DNA of 64,000 bases from Physella acuta (GCF_028476545.1 NW_026731652.1:310001-374000), one strand, 5' to 3'; positions 1 to 13,835 are shown, counted from the first letter of the stretch. A program made the numbers and translations. The notes: generated by a model from the sequence alone, not told the origin.

Positions 1-60
1 CACAACAGCGGAGAATAATTGTGTACAGATATCACCATGACAGCAAAAAACTATAAACGT

Positions 61-1249
61 ATCCACGTTTTATACAACTACAAGTAAAAATAAACTTATC
101 CAAGTTTTATACAAATACAAGTTAAAATAAACTAATCCATAAACTTATCCAAGTTTTATACAACCACAAGTAAAAATAAACTAAACCATAAACTTATCCA
201 CGTTTTATACAACTACAAGTAAAAATAAACTAAACCATAAACTTATCCACGTTTTATACAACCACAAGTAAAAATAAACTAAACCATAAACTTATCCACG
301 TTTTATACAACTACAAGTAAAAATAAACTAAACCATAAACTTATCCACGTTTTATACAACTACAAGTAAAAATAAACTAAACCATAAACTTATCCACGTT
401 TTATACAACTACAAGTAAAAATAAACTAAACCATACACTTATCCACGTTTTATACAACTACAAGTAAAAATAAACTAATCCATAAATTTATCCACGTATT
501 ATACAACTACAAGTAAAAATAAAGTAATCCATAAACTTATCCACGTTTTATACAACTACAAGTAAAAATAAACTAATCCATAAACTTATCCACGTTTTAT
601 ACAACTACAAGTAAAAATAAACTAATCCATAAACTTATCCAAGTTTTATACAACTACAAGTAAAAATAAACTAAACCATAAACTTATCCAAGTTTTATAC
701 AACCACAAGTAAAAATAAACTAAACCATAAACTTATCCACGTTTTATACAACTACAAGTAAAAATAAACTAAACCATAAACTTATCCACGTTTTATACAA
801 CCACAAGTAAAAATAAACTAATCCATAAACTTATCCACGTTTTAAACAACTACAAGTAAAAATAAACTAATCCATAAACTTATCCAAGTTTTATACAACT
901 ACAAGTAAAAATAAACTAATCCATAAACTTATCCAAGTTTTATACAACTACAAGTAAAAATAAACTAATCCATAAACTTATCCACGTTTTATACAACTAC
1001 AAGTACAAATATACTAATCCATAAACTTATCCACGTTTTATACAACTACAAGTACAAATATACTAATCCATAAACAACTACAACTACAAGTAAAAATAAA
1101 CTAATCCATAAACTTAACCACGTTTTATACAACTACAAGTAAAAATAAACTAATCCATAAACTTATCCACGTTGTGTACAACTTTATGTTAAAATAAACT
1201 AAATCATAAACTGATCCAAGTTTTATACAACTACAAGTAAAAATAAACT
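61..1249. repeat. 49-bp minisatellite, about 24 copies
   Basis: Tandem array with an exact 49-bp period through most of its length (for example, unit starts at 181, 230 and 279). The core is TTATCCACGTTTTATACAAC followed by CACAAGTAAAAATAAACTA. Units differ by a few substitutions (AAGTTT versus ACGTTT, ACTACAAG versus ACCACAAG, AATCC versus AACCC). One short truncated unit lies near 1070. No coding content. Confidence 0.97.
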
Positions 1250-1440
1250 GAACAAGCTCTACAAAAGTCCATGTAGTTTTTCGCCCATTGCCCTAAATCT
1301 AGATAAATGCTTTCGAAGTTTCCGGAGTAAGAGAGAGTGGTGTCTTCTGGGACTGGTATAGTACAATTGAGGGGTGTGTCCTAGTGACGGGTGTATTTGA
1401 ACTGTCGCTGCCATCTGTTTGTTTTGTGAACTAATCCAAC

Positions 1441-1625
1441 CAGTGTTTCTTTCAGACTTTTTTTCTGCGGGAGAGGGGGGGGGGGGGGGCACTTAAAACG
1501 GACTAAAATTTCCGGGGGTGGACACTATTAAAAGTATATATTTTCTATACAAATTCTATTTCGTTCGGGACTGTCTGGGGGGGGGGGGGTAGAGCCCCTT
1601 GAAGAGATGCCTGAAAGAAACACTG
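1441..1625. mobile_element. hAT-type MITE, family A, copy 1
   Basis: Short non-autonomous DNA element with terminal inverted repeats CAGTGTTTCTTTCAG (left) and CTGAAAGAAACACTG (right). Inside are two long poly-G runs and the segment AAAAGTATATATTTTCTAT shared with copy 3 (46708-46911). The flanking 8-mers are AATCCAAC and AGTGCAAC, 6 of 8 identical, consistent with an old hAT-type 8-bp target duplication. No coding capacity. Confidence 0.8.
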
Positions 1626-1793
1626 AGTGCAACGGTTGATGTAACAGAGAGCTGGAATATCACGTGATACGTTAAAACGTAGGTTTGTATAACGTTAAGT
1701 GTTGAAGTGAAAGTAACGGCAGCTCTCACAGTCTAATTTAATTTAATACATAAACGCTGCAGTTTAAAACATAATTATAAATAGTATGTAAAC

Positions 1794-1973
1794 CAGTGGC
1801 GTAGACGGGGGGGGTGGTCACAACCCCCCCCCCATAGACCCCTCGGTATATATATAAAGTATAAGGGGGGGGGGGCGCAAATCAAAAGTCTAAGGGGGGT
1901 GCAAATCGAAAGCTTGTCCACGGGTAAAAATTGGACCCCCCCCCCCCTTGAGACGATCCTGGCTACGCCACTG
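1794..1973. mobile_element. hAT-type MITE, family B, copy 1
   Basis: The element begins CAGTGGCGTAG and ends CTACGCCACTG, giving perfect inverted ends. It is flanked by the identical 8-bp duplication ATGTAAAC (1786-1793 and 1974-1981). The interior is poly-G and poly-C tracts with GTGCAAATCGAAAG, also found in copy 2 at 62830-63092. The ends and 8-bp duplication are those of hAT elements. No ORF, so it was mobilised in trans. Confidence 0.9.
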
Positions 1974-3196
1974 ATGTAAACTAAATGTTTTTATTAAAAA
2001 TATTCAGTTAGCTTGCTATTTCACGGTATATATTAAGGCGAACGCGAATATCTAACACAATTTTCAAAATTGCATGTTCATTATAAGAATTTTGCTTTAT
2101 AAAAACTATTAATTTTTTTGGTTTTATTTAAGATAAAAAAATGTTGATCGCAACTGTTAATAACACAGTCGTTGTTTACGTTGTTTTTGATTAAGGTTTA
2201 GAATCTGTTTGTTAATCATACGATTATTATTTCACAAAAGATACATAATTGTCATTATACGCAACTTAGAAATTGAATTAATAAAAAAATTCTTTAAGTT
2301 TTTTATTTTATAAACATATACACATTTTTATAACATTTTATCAAATGAGATTTTTATATAATCTCATAAGGGTTTTGTTAAGGAAAAAAAGTATGAATTG
2401 TTTTCGATTTGTTGCTTTTGATGCAATATTAACGCATGCACTTTTTTTAGGCACTATTTCAAAAGTATTCTCCCCTGGCTTCTTGTTTTATTTTAGCAGC
2501 CACTCAGAGAAGGGAGATAAATATTTGTACTTTAAGTAAACAAATTTATGGACTTTTAAATAATTAGCTATTTAATGTGCCAATAAATAAGATAATAAAA
2601 CCCATTTTTGGTTACAAGCATTAGGCGGTTTGACACTTTTAGCGACCATACTTTTTTCTAATAAAATAAGTTGTTTTTTATCTATATAATTGAAAGTGTG
2701 TCTGTTTGTCCATGGGTGTCTGGGTTTGTCTGAATTTTTTTTTATTGAAGGTTGCCGAGTAAACTCCAAAAAATTAACTGTGATAAAAAAAAATCTCATA
2801 AAAATGGAAGAGTCGGTGCTCCGATGGTAGAGTGCAGTTAACACCCCGATTGCCAAGGCGGCTATTTTTGCACATTGGGTCCGTTGGTTGGCGTTCTGTA
2901 CAGGGGGTCGGGAGAGCTACTTGATTCAAAGGTCAAACTGCACCCTGGCGCCCTGGAGTCGGGTAACCTGGGGCGCCCCGGGCTCCTATAAGAGCGCTAT
3001 GGTGCTTACATTTATTTTAAAGAGCGCCTCTCTATAGAAATACGATAAACTACTTTATTGTATAAATAAATCGAGCAAAGGCGTACCCGGCACGCCTGCG
3101 GTTGTGTAGCCAGTGTCTCCAAACAGCGCCCCGCGACGCCCCTGACAAGGGATGTAACTCAGTAACGGGCGTTGCTTATTTCTCGATGAAGCGGTG

Positions 3197-3425
3197 GGTC
3201 GGCGTGGTCTAGCGGCAGAGCCCTAGATTGCTAACCCGATTACGAATCTGAGTTCAAGTCAGTGGAATGTCCCTGATGGGTACCAAACACGTTAGGGAAA
3301 TTAAAAGCGGATGGGCATAGTGCTGACCACGCTATCTCTTCATATGCTGAAGTCACAGAAACAAGTGAACTCTACTTCTCTTGCCCCATGAAACGTCTGG
3401 TCAGAGAAGGGAACTTTACTTTTAT
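3197..3425 (+). mobile_element. tRNA-derived SINE
   Basis: The head looks like a tRNA with a pol III A box (GGCGTGGTCTAGCGGCAGAG) and a B box (GAGTTCAAGTC) about 40 nt later. The tRNA-unrelated body contains GGGCATAGTGCTGACCAC and GAACTCTACTTC. Both are shared with the partial copy near 7430-7640, so this is a family rather than a true tRNA gene. No intact acceptor stem can be formed. Confidence 0.7.
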
Positions 3426-3447
3426 GTGTATAAGATTGGTTCTAGGT

Positions 3448-3565
3448 TGATGTAACACAAAGATATGATCTCATATGGTACGAATAAAAACTAGATTAGA
3501 TTTAAAAGATGTAACAGAAACATAGGATCTCATATGGTACGAATAAAAACTAGATTAGATTTAGA
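3448..3565. repeat. 59-bp tandem duplication
   Basis: Two near-identical 59-bp units in direct tandem, sharing GATCTCATATGGTACGAAT and AAAAACTAGATTAGATTTA. Lies immediately after the SINE. Confidence 0.85.
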
Positions 3566-4637
3566 GTTTAATACTAGATGCTCAACTGGCCACATAAAGT
3601 AGTACTTGACCGTAGTTTTCTAGGCGTTGGCTGTGCTGCTATGAGTTGTTGAGTAGAGGATCGATCGACGACAACACCAATATGAGTATCGGATTGTAGA
3701 GGAGGATCGTTGCCAAAGACAACAAAGTAGAAGTATTTATGACCGATTCTAAGTCCGTCACGTACGTGGGGTGGGTATAAGGGGAGTGTGTGAGGGGTTT
3801 GTGTTGGGGGGGGGGGAGGGGGGACTGTGTTCTCACCCTCACATTGTCGTGAGCTTTTTGTCCTCCCCACAACACGACATGACCGTGCCTTTAAAAAGTA
3901 GAGCCGTTTCTGTTTTTTTCTTTCTTTTTCTTTTTTTTTATCCCAACTCTCAGAGAAGATGGGAGATTTTTTTTTGGAAATGATGGGACGTGAAGCTTGC
4001 TAAGAGCTCTTATGCTAATACCTAAGAATTTTGCGAGAATGCTTGAAAAAAGTGGTCTGATATGGAGAAGGGTTTTTTGATTTCTTACAGACGTTCCAAG
4101 TTCTCAGAACTGACCTAAAAACGAAAAAAGCCGAATTTCGTGAAATGTTCAAATCCTGACAATGGCACTTAACAACAGCGTCAAGTGAATAATGTTTTTT
4201 TTTTGTCTTTTTGTTCATTTAAAATTAAATGTACTTTTGAAGATTTTAGTTTTTGTTTTGGAATTTTAATATTTACAACATCACAGATGACAACTCAAAA
4301 TCGTAAACACAACTTGAATGACTAATTTACAAATTAATTAACCGAAGGTTTGAACTGAATTAGCTAAAAGACAGTTATTTTACGATCACAGCAGCAATAA
4401 TTATAATTAGATTTTTTTTTATTAGTAACGTTTTTTTTTGTTTCTTACTTAAAGTGTAAACACAAGAAAATTGCAAACTGTTCTTGTCACAAACTACTAA
4501 AAAAAAGTCTTAGTATCTAGCTCTCTATTGCAGCTGACTGCCATTTTAAATTAAGTAACTCGAACTGGAAACTGTACAATGCTTTTAGTCCGCCATTGTC
4601 ATGTTTTTATACAGTCTTCCCAGCCAACAGCAACCTC

Positions 4638-4682
4638 CGTCAACAACCCGTCAACAACCCGTCAACAACCCGTCAACAACTT
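4638..4682. repeat. 11-bp tandem repeat
   Basis: Four copies of CGTCAACAACC. Confidence 0.9.
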
Positions 4683-7429
4683 CCCTTTACTAACGTTAAC
4701 ACGTATTTTGCACCCACATTAGAGCTTGGTGGTAAACATACATGAACACACTGGGTGAAACTCAACTCACACCCGTTCTGTCCCCTGTTCTAGAGTATTC
4801 TACCCTAACCTTCAAATGATCAGTGACAAGCCAGTACAACAGATGAAGTAGAGTTAACCTGTAATCGATGTCACTCTAATCACTAGCGCGTGATATTAAC
4901 AAGATGACATTAAATTGAGTACACGGTTTATAAATTTTAATACAATTTAATTTTTTAAATTTAATTTTTAAAGACGCATTACTATATCCAACATAGTAAT
5001 TAATATAGTGACTCTCATTAACATAATCTTAAGGTTTATTAATTAGTACACGATTTTAGGCACACATTTAGCCTCACGCGTATTATGTACAGTCTTAGCT
5101 GTATCTTTTTGCCTGAAAACTGTACTAAAAACCCGAACGTTATATTGTCTCTTATACCATAATCCTCTTGGAACCGCGAATTAAAATTTATTCAAACTGG
5201 GAGAGTACTGCAACAGGATTACCTCCCATCCACTTACTCAGTACCCTCCTCACGATCTGAAAGCTGGATCCCCCTCCCCGGGCGGACTATGGACTGGTCT
5301 CTCGGGTCTCACATCACAATAAAACGTGGCCGGGGCTCTGTGGGGCCCACACGAAAGCGGCTCAACCTAGAAGCTCCTTAAGCTTAGGTGACTGATCAAA
5401 TAGCAGCATGGCTCCGGGCCTTCCCGCGTGATTCCCTTTGATTCCTTTTGATTCCCCAGTCCCTTTTCTCCGGCGCCATCACATTCCCTTACGCTAATCG
5501 TCTTGCTGTAGGCTTAGAAATGTAATAAGCTTAGAGAAACAAAATATTTAAATGTCTTAAAGTTTTAAAATGTACAGGATTCTCCTTGGTATAATAGATT
5601 CTTTGTCTACAGAGGGATTTCATTTTTTGTAATGATCAAATGCAACTTTGTAGTAAAATAAATACATAGCAAATTGCGCACAGCTTAAATGGGATTACAT
5701 ACAATAACATGATTCTATTCAATAAAGGTTCTCGGGCAACTAATACTTAGGAAGTTGAAAAAAAAACACTTAATAGTTTCACTATTAAAAAGCAACACGG
5801 AAAGATGTTTGTGTTAAATATAACTACTTGTTTGTAGGGCCAAATAAATCTAACAGTTTACTATTCAAACACCATAATAGATGCATTTGTTCAGCAAAAA
5901 GTGTACGTTAGCCATATGTCCAAGTACATATGCCGTCTTCTGTTATACATATGTCCTACATACGACGCTAGATCAACTAGGACATAAAGTACATTCCTAA
6001 AAGCTTTCCATTTTCCCCCCATTTACATACATTTACTCAACTTACACCAAGTAAATCTGATAAAATATACCCAAATATAGAGTAATTATTCGAGTTTTCC
6101 AAGGCTAAAATAAATACTTATTGTTATCAAATAGGTATAATCACGCACGTTTAAAGCTATATGGTTTTAGTTGATTTTTTCTATAACAACGCGAATATAT
6201 TTTAGGTTTGGACAAGACACGATTATACTGTATAGTTCTAAATTTAGAAAAATGCTACAAAAAGTGAATATTTGGCTATGATGATTGAACGGTCTTTAAG
6301 ACATTCTACATTTTGAAACCATGTCTCTGAGACTGTGAAATCAACTGTGTTAATGTTTCAGCAGGTAATATAAAGTCAGCTTACACAGTGTGTACAACAG
6401 GTATGTACACAGTGTGTACAGTGTACAGTGTAGAGACGTGTGCCTTAGCCACTCACACAAGATGTACTGTTGATATACAGCACACGACGTCTTCCACATT
6501 TGGCCATCCTTATTTATGACAAAAGAAATGGAGAAAAAAAAGTCGAATGCCCAGAAGAAAGTCCACATCTATGTATGACGACATACGAGCAGTTGCCTCG
6601 GAAACAAGGGAAGCAATTTTCAAAGATCGATAACCAATGATGTATTACTGAGTTATCTGTTCTACAATAAATCATCATCCCTTAATTCTGTGATGAGCAT
6701 TTTTCGCCCGGACAAAAAAAGGCCGAAACGTCCCAAAAATGGCTGTCGTGGCTTTTATTCAAGAGGGCTAGCTTACGAGCCCGAGAAATGGACAGATTAA
6801 ATTATGCCATAAAGTTGAGCGAGCTGGAATATTTGAATATTTCACTCCTCGCGCCCAGCTAAGAGGAGAGTTACAATGGACAAATTCAATTACCCCAATT
6901 CGCCCATGTGAAATGACGTCATTGTTTTTATGAATCATTGGCTAGAGGAATCGGAGTTTTATACGTGTTATATGTTATGTAATATACATATACCGCATAC
7001 ACTTGCCCACACACCGAGTTTTTTGGGAAATATATTCTGTGGGACGAAGAGATCACCCTATGGAGGGGACCTGAAGGATTTCTCTTTACGACTTTCTACA
7101 CTTTAACTGAATGACGACATTGATGTGACTGCGCAATATGCCGATAATAAATAACGATGTCAAATCTTTAACTCACCCCCCCCCTCTGAACTAGGAGTCG
7201 TCACCTATTTGGACTTATGGTCAGATTTGGAACCCGTGTGTTAGACATATTTTATAATTTTATTCAGAAAATTACCTGTAAGACGTACATTTAAACAACT
7301 GTTTTTGATTTGTGCATATACGTCATATAGACCTAATCTATGGCGAAATCGATGTTTTTAAATTAACACAGAATAATAATTAAAATATAAATTCAAATCT
7401 AGAATTCATTGGCCTCTAAACCTCATTAA

Positions 7430-7640
7430 TTTTAGGTTCAAGTCAGTAAAAAGTCCATGAGTCCGCCCAGCTCTGATGGAAAACAAATGCGGCTGGGCAT
7501 AGTAGGCCTACTGACCACATTATTCTTTCATACGCTGAGGTATCTTAAACAGATGAACTCTACTTCATCGTCTCGTAAACAGATAAACTCTACTTCATCT
7601 GCCCAATGTATCTTGATCACGAACTGGAAAATATGACGAT
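7430..7640 (+). mobile_element. SINE, 5'-truncated or diverged copy
   Basis: Begins at a B-box-like GGTTCAAGTCAGTA. Continues with GCGGCTGGGCATAGTAG, CTGACCACATTATTC and two copies of AACTCTACTTCATC. Same body as the SINE at 3197-3425, but the A-box half is not recognisable. Confidence 0.6.
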
Positions 7641-8706
7641 GAATCTCGCTTTGAGATTTTAGTCCCACTAGCATCGAAGGTCCAGTTTTTTTGTGTTATG
7701 ACCGTGACGTGTACGGTATCGAGTCAGGATTAAACTATCGCCTGGTTTCAGGCCAAGGCTAGAGACAGCATAAAGTTAGGGTAGCGATATCAAAAAGCAG
7801 TATCGAATACGTCAAGCTGACGTATTAATAAGTACCCATAATTCTGCATTTATTCTCCTGATATGAAGATTACAGAATCTTGTTTTATTTGGTACGAGAT
7901 CATCTTGATGGTCGTCTGGTTCAAAGATTGCAGTCGTCTGCTGGTAGAGGGAAAAGGGGGTGTGGGAATCTGTCGATGACATATTGGTGATTATCTAGTT
8001 CAAAGATTCCTGTCGTCTGCTAGGAGACTGACTACCAGATTACACCAGAAGCGGGTAGGTCAAGGATTAAATACCGAGTGTCTGGGTACACTGGACATTA
8101 GTCGCAGAGGTCATTTGTTAATGTGGTCACTTTGTGAACTGTCCCCATTAGTGGCTGCACTAAGACACTCAGGACCAATTAACGTAAGGGACGTTACCCT
8201 GCGTGACTAGCTTCTACAAGGAGAAGATAATCCCGACGTTCTTAATCGAATTTATGGAAACATGAGTCGCAAACGTACATCAAGTCTTTTCTCCGACTGA
8301 CGGACGTGCATCGAGTCTTTCTTCCGATTGACTGATAAACATCAAGTCTTATCTCCGACTGATTGAAGTTCATCTGGTTTTTTATTCAACTGACGGACAC
8401 ATTTTTACATGTTTGAGTATCATTAATGGCAAACCCTTACTTCAATCAAGACAATGTTACATTTCCAACGAAGGGTCGAAGATAAACTTTAAATGTTCAA
8501 GGTTAGGTCCCTTATACCAAGTCTTGTTAAATACATCGGAGGGGGTGGGTTTCTTTAATGGGACATTGGAACATAAAACGAGAACAACCTTGAAATAATG
8601 TCATGAATATTTTATCAGGGGCGGAGCCAGCTGGTGGGACTGTAATGTCTTTGTCTTCACTTTCCCAACACCACAACAAACATTAAGGCAACTGTTGACT
8701 TGATTG

Positions 8707-9085
8707 TCACACAAACAGCACTGACACACCACTGACCCAACACTGACCCACCACTGACCCACCACTGACACAACACTGACACACCTCTGACCCACCACTG
8801 ACACACCACTGACCAGCACTGACCCACCACTGACACACGACTGACACACCACTGACACACCACTGACACACCACTGACACACCACTGACACACCACTGAC
8901 ACACCACTGACACACCACTGACACACCATTGACACACCAATGACACACGACTGACACACGACTGACACACCACTGACACACGACTGACACACCACTGACA
9001 CACCACTGACACACCACTGACACACCACTGACACAACACTGACACAACATTGACACACCACTGACACACCACTGACACACCACTG
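8707..9085. repeat. 11-bp minisatellite, about 34 copies
   Basis: Repeats of ACTGACACACC with variants (ACTGACCCACC, ACGACTGACAC). The 11-bp period keeps all three minus-strand frames open, producing Cys/Val/Ser-rich ORFs (up to 160 codons). These are period artefacts, not genes. The sequence at 8616 (CAGGGGCGGAGCC) resembles a hAT terminus, but no partner end was found. Confidence 0.95.
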
Positions 9086-11443
9086 GCTTACTGTTCTGAT
9101 AAGAATGTATAGTTTAATACGTATATTTTTAGCCTGCACTAGGTCTCGCCTGCTCAGCGTTTCACCATTGTAACAATTTTAACATCCCCTACAGCAGCTG
9201 TTAAGTCTACCAACAAGATTACATTTCTTGTTAAACACCGTAGATCAGGTATAGAACTTGTTCTAGAAACATATTTTAACGAATAAGATTTTGTAAATTA
9301 TATTTTAATTGTAGTTTCGATTAGATACATTTAAAATTAGATACATTCTTTACCATTTATCGGTTACGCAACCATTTTAGCGATATGAAAATAACGAGGC
9401 CGATGTCAGTTCTTGTACAAAGATAAGGACATTTTGGAGCGCAAAGTAGCGAGTTTGAAATTAGCTTTATTTTTATGGCAAATTTTTTGGCATCACCTTC
9501 TATTAGAGCACGATAATACGGCCAATCGTTGGCCTAAGCTCTTTGGTAATTCAAGCATCAATCCCCACGGTACCGGGTTCCCGTCGCCCCCCCTCCCCCC
9601 GTCTTACCAACCATTATCCCAGACACACTTGGCCATTTTGAAAAGAGCGAGTCCCGGGGAGGACATAATCTTTCTACCCGTCCCCGGGGATTGCCGAGTC
9701 CTTCATAAAACACGATCGTTTTGTGTGAACTCTTGGTCCAATCATAAGGACGGGAGACGGTGGGGAGGGGGAGTAGGGAGGGGATTAGGGAAGCAGGAAG
9801 TGATGAAACGAAACAGGAAGTGAACAGAAATATATGATGTGTTGCTGGGATAGATGCAGTGGGGGTAAACTAGGGGACTAATAGTTGATTGATATGAGAA
9901 GGGGAGGGGAGGGGGAGCTAGCCGGGCTTAAACCGGAGGAATAACCGGTTCAAGACGGAAATAAACTTTCTCACAAAAATGGGGATAGACTGTTGAAAAT
10001 TAAAATAGATATTTTAAGAAAGTTAGAAAAAATCCCGGCTGAAATGAATAACCGATTGATAGAAAAAAAAATGTTCTTAGATGGAGAAAATAATGGGGAA
10101 AAAATATAGGAGCGGCCGGTAAAACCAGGAACTTCTTGCACTGAAAGTGAGTTAATTTTTTTTCCAGCCCCGATGGTCGATGGGGAAATGGTTTTCTATC
10201 TCAATCAAATCAAACTCTATAACTGGAATTATACGGAAAAGAAAAACAAAACGGGTTGAAGATTTAACTAACGGTTACAATAGAAGAAAGGTGGTTATAT
10301 TTTACAACCTAAAATGTATTCATAAGTCTGGGAACCTCGTCATTAAAAATACGTTTACTAAAATCAACCGCGGCATACAATTAGCAGACAGTTTGACTCG
10401 TTGAAGTCTTTTGTTTTCTGCCAGTAACAGTCGGACTCTGTCCAGTCCTGGTTTTATTGGGGTAACTAGGTCTTCCAGAACTATCCAATCATTTTCTGGC
10501 ATCACTGCCAGACACACGATTCCAGCCCCGGTAGGTCACGTGGCCGAGGAACATAAATCTCGCATTGCTGTTAAACGTACCCAACACGAGAAACCTCGGG
10601 ATTATAACGAGAAACCTCGGAATTATATGCCTCTCTCTTGTAGCCCAAGGTCTAGCACGGCTCATTAGCATACCCGAACTGCCCTTACGACTATTTCGTC
10701 ACAAATCATGGTACTTATTCTCGGCGAATCTCGCCCCCCAAACGATACACATCGAGAGCGCTACCCGCCTAGGAAGCTAAACGTGAACACATTTGTTTTC
10801 ACATTGAAGCGCACGGGATAATACCCTTGGTGCTGGTGACGTCATGTTTTTGTTGTAATTATATCCGGAAGTGACGTGTGACGTAAACCAGATGACGAGG
10901 GAGCTGAGAAAGGGGTCAATGATTAGGGCCTGTGTTTGTTTATGCCGGGGGTCTGGTTGATGTTGTAACACAGCAACATTGGACGCTTGATGCCACTGAG
11001 TTGTTCAAATATTCCTTCCAGTGGTAGTGTCATTTAATGTGCTGAATTTCATTATGGGCTTATCAAATTGTCAACAAACACCTCTCTAAAACTTAAGGAA
11101 CGTATTTAAAAAAAGTATTTTCTAATTTTCTATATATAGATGTAGTAGAAAATTCCCTACAATCATCGTATATATCACAAGATAAAGCTCTAATTTGTAT
11201 GCCACATTTTCATGTTAATCTAATATCAAACATTTATCTCACTTAATAATTAAAAATAAGTTAACATTTTGATGTTGATCATAACTTAAGCAATATTCTA
11301 ATAAAACTGAAAAAATATTCTACAAAAACCAAATCATAGTCTACTTGCCGAGAAAACTACTACTTTACCATCAAGTCATTGAACCCCCCATAGAGGTAAT
11401 ATGAAGTCAACACCCCCCCCCACCCACCCACACACTGCCCTAA

Positions 11444-11590
11444 CATCAAGTCAACATCAACCACTATCCTAACATCAAACCAACATCAACCACTATCCTA
11501 ACATCAAGGCAACATCAACAACTACCCAAATATCAAACCACCACCAACTAACCACTACCCTAACACCAAACCACGCACCACCACACCAAC
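11444..11590. repeat. Degenerate ~29-bp minisatellite
   Basis: About five units around CATCAACCACTATCCTAA with drifting spacing. Preceded by a C-rich tract at 11412-11435. Confidence 0.8.
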
Positions 11591-12841
11591 AACCACAAAA
11601 CGTAACTTCATAAAATCCCCATTTGCGTCAAGACTGATTTAGACGAATAGTTTGCCTTCGAATGCCACCCGGTTATTACTTGCTACTTTGAGAATTCAAC
11701 CCGAAAATAAATCGTTTATCATGCTGGAAGCGAGTCGTAGATTCCACTAAGAATGGCACCAGTTGGGATGTTCATGGACACAAACATTACATCAGGGACC
11801 ACTGCTATAGAACTAACTTAAGAATATTGTTCCGTTTTTTCAACGAAATCCAAAAATTTTATTAAAATTTTAAATATATTTACAACGGTTACAATTTATA
11901 TTATGACATAAATAAAATTTTATTTTAAAATATTAGGTTTAACTTTTAAGTTTTGCAAATGGGAGGCTAAAAAAGCACTTTGTTCAACTTCACCTTTTGA
12001 GTTTGGACAACGGCAGCCAAAAAAAAGTCATTTTGACCAAGTGGAATTGAGCGCGACATTAAATTCGCACGCGGTTCTTATGGAGGTGGGGGACACAATA
12101 GGGACCGAGAGGTCTCCCCTTAACACCCGCAAAAGAAAGTGGTCGATTCTAAGGGCGATAATAAAATTTGTTGTTGCGTGAGTCTCGCATAGTGGACCCG
12201 TGTCGAGTGATGTCCCATTTCGCAAAGATCGATAACTCTGGCTCGTCTTCTCTCCAGACTGTCAAAGCATTATTAATACAAGGGCGACGACTCTAGCTGG
12301 CCGTTGGGATATTTGATCTTCGATTATTTCATTAACCAACGGCAATAGCTTATTTCATCAGTAATTATTTACTAAGAAGTCTCTATACCAAGACACCAAA
12401 TTCCTTCTAAAAATAATCATTTGCTAGAGAAAATAATCAGAAACGAAGTTAAAAAAAAACTTGTTAAGGCGGAAATTGGAAATCTAGTACGAGAAAAAAA
12501 AATGGGGAAAAAATTGAATTTATATAAGAAAAAGCCGAAAAATGTTGCAATTGAAATAAATAATTATTCCTGCCGAGGTAATTATTTATCTTAAAATTAG
12601 GCATGTTTGCACTGATCGCACCGCTAGAGCCGCCGAGATGAATGTCAATATCCCTGCGCAAAGGCTCCTGACTGGCCACTGTATAGAGCAGCATTGGCCG
12701 GAGATTGGCTTTCTGTAGCGATTACAACTGAGATTAAAAAGAAAAGGGGACGATGTTTTTGGAGATCTAAGCCTGATTGAAGCCTTGAGGAACCCTAACA
12801 CTGGGGACTCTCTTCTAAAAATAGATCCTCAGATCGGGAGG

Positions 12842-13222
12842 TGGTTTATACATCGGAGGTAACGAGGAGGGAGGGGACGACAAAAATACATCGGAGGTAA
12901 TGGAATAGTTTTGATGAGGAGGGAGGGGACCACGATAATACATCGGAGGTAATAGAATAGTTTTGATGAGGAGGGAGGGGACTACGATAATACATCGGAG
13001 GTAATGGAATAGTTTTGATGAGGAGGGAGGGGACTACGATAATACATCGGAGGTAATGGAATAGTTTTGATGAGGAGGGAGGGGACCACGATAATACATC
13101 GGAGGTAATGGAATAGTTTTGATGAGGAGGGAGGGGACCACGATAATACATCGGAGGTAATGGAATAGTTCTGATGAGGAGGGAGGGGACGACAAAAATA
13201 CATCGAAGGTAATGGAATAGTG
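12842..13222. repeat. 52-bp minisatellite, about 7 copies
   Basis: Exact 52-bp period (unit starts at 12889 and 12941). The core is CATCGGAGGTAATGGAATAG followed by TTTTGATGAGGAGGGAGGGG. First and last units are shortened or diverged. ORFs through it are repeat artefacts. Confidence 0.96.
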
Positions 13223-13491
13223 AGGAAGCAACAATGTGACGTTTGTGTTTGTTGCAGGTTTGTTATTCGCGAGTTTTTACACGGTGGCGAACTATTTCAT
13301 CTATCTTGATCAGATACACATAAGGTCGCTCCTTGACTGCCGAGTTTTATACGTATTATACAAGTACTTTATTTTCTTGGTTGTTGAAATTTAATCTTAT
13401 AACTATTACATACGAAGTTACGTAAAAAGTATATACTTCTATATTTCTAATTTTTATTAAATACGAAGTTACGTAGAAAATATATACTTGG

Positions 13492-13665
13492 GGGTTCAGT
13501 CCAGGGGTTCATGTCCAGGGGTTTGCGTTCAAAGGGTTTATGCCCAGATCTTTTATGTCCAGAGTGTTAACGTACAAGGGGGTTTATGTCAAGGTGGTTT
13601 TGTCCAGAGGGTTTAAGTCCAAGGGTTCATGTCCAGGGGTTTATGTCCAGGGGTTACTGTCCGAG
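13492..13665. repeat. Degenerate ~20-bp minisatellite
   Basis: About nine imperfect units of the type GTCCAGGGGTTCATGTCC with variable spacing. Confidence 0.75.
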
Positions 13666-13835
13666 TGCTAGTGTATCGCTCAGTCAACACTCAGGACGTT
13701 TATTGTTTATTTTAAAAATGTTATCCATGTTGAGAAAAACAGATTTTTAATGCCATGTTTTTGTTCCTTGAGAGTTGTTAACAATGTGTCAACAACCTGA
13801 AAATGTTAAAAGTAGCTTGCTACAAACATGGAACT

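Noticed and set aside
3197-3270. tRNA gene
   Set aside because: A and B boxes are present, but the acceptor stem does not pair and the body continues as a repeat shared with 7430-7640, so it is a SINE.
6690-6760. 3' end of a Penelope-like or LINE element (GGCCGAAACGTCCC)
   Set aside because: Only a short GCCGAAACGTC motif. No reverse transcriptase or endonuclease sequence nearby, so too little to call.
8616-8632. Third MITE family with end CAGGGGCGGAGCCAGC
   Set aside because: Looks like a hAT end, but no matching opposite end or 8-bp duplication was found within the next kilobase.
8601-9139. Three overlapping 123- to 160-codon Cys/Val/Ser-rich ORFs
   Set aside because: An 11-bp tandem repeat without stops gives the same 11-residue pattern in all three frames. 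This is the mark of an artefact.
9413-9823. 136-codon plus-strand ORF outside the arrays
   Set aside because: Low-complexity Pro- and Gly-rich parts, no recognisable domain, no splice or start context, no homologous pattern I know.
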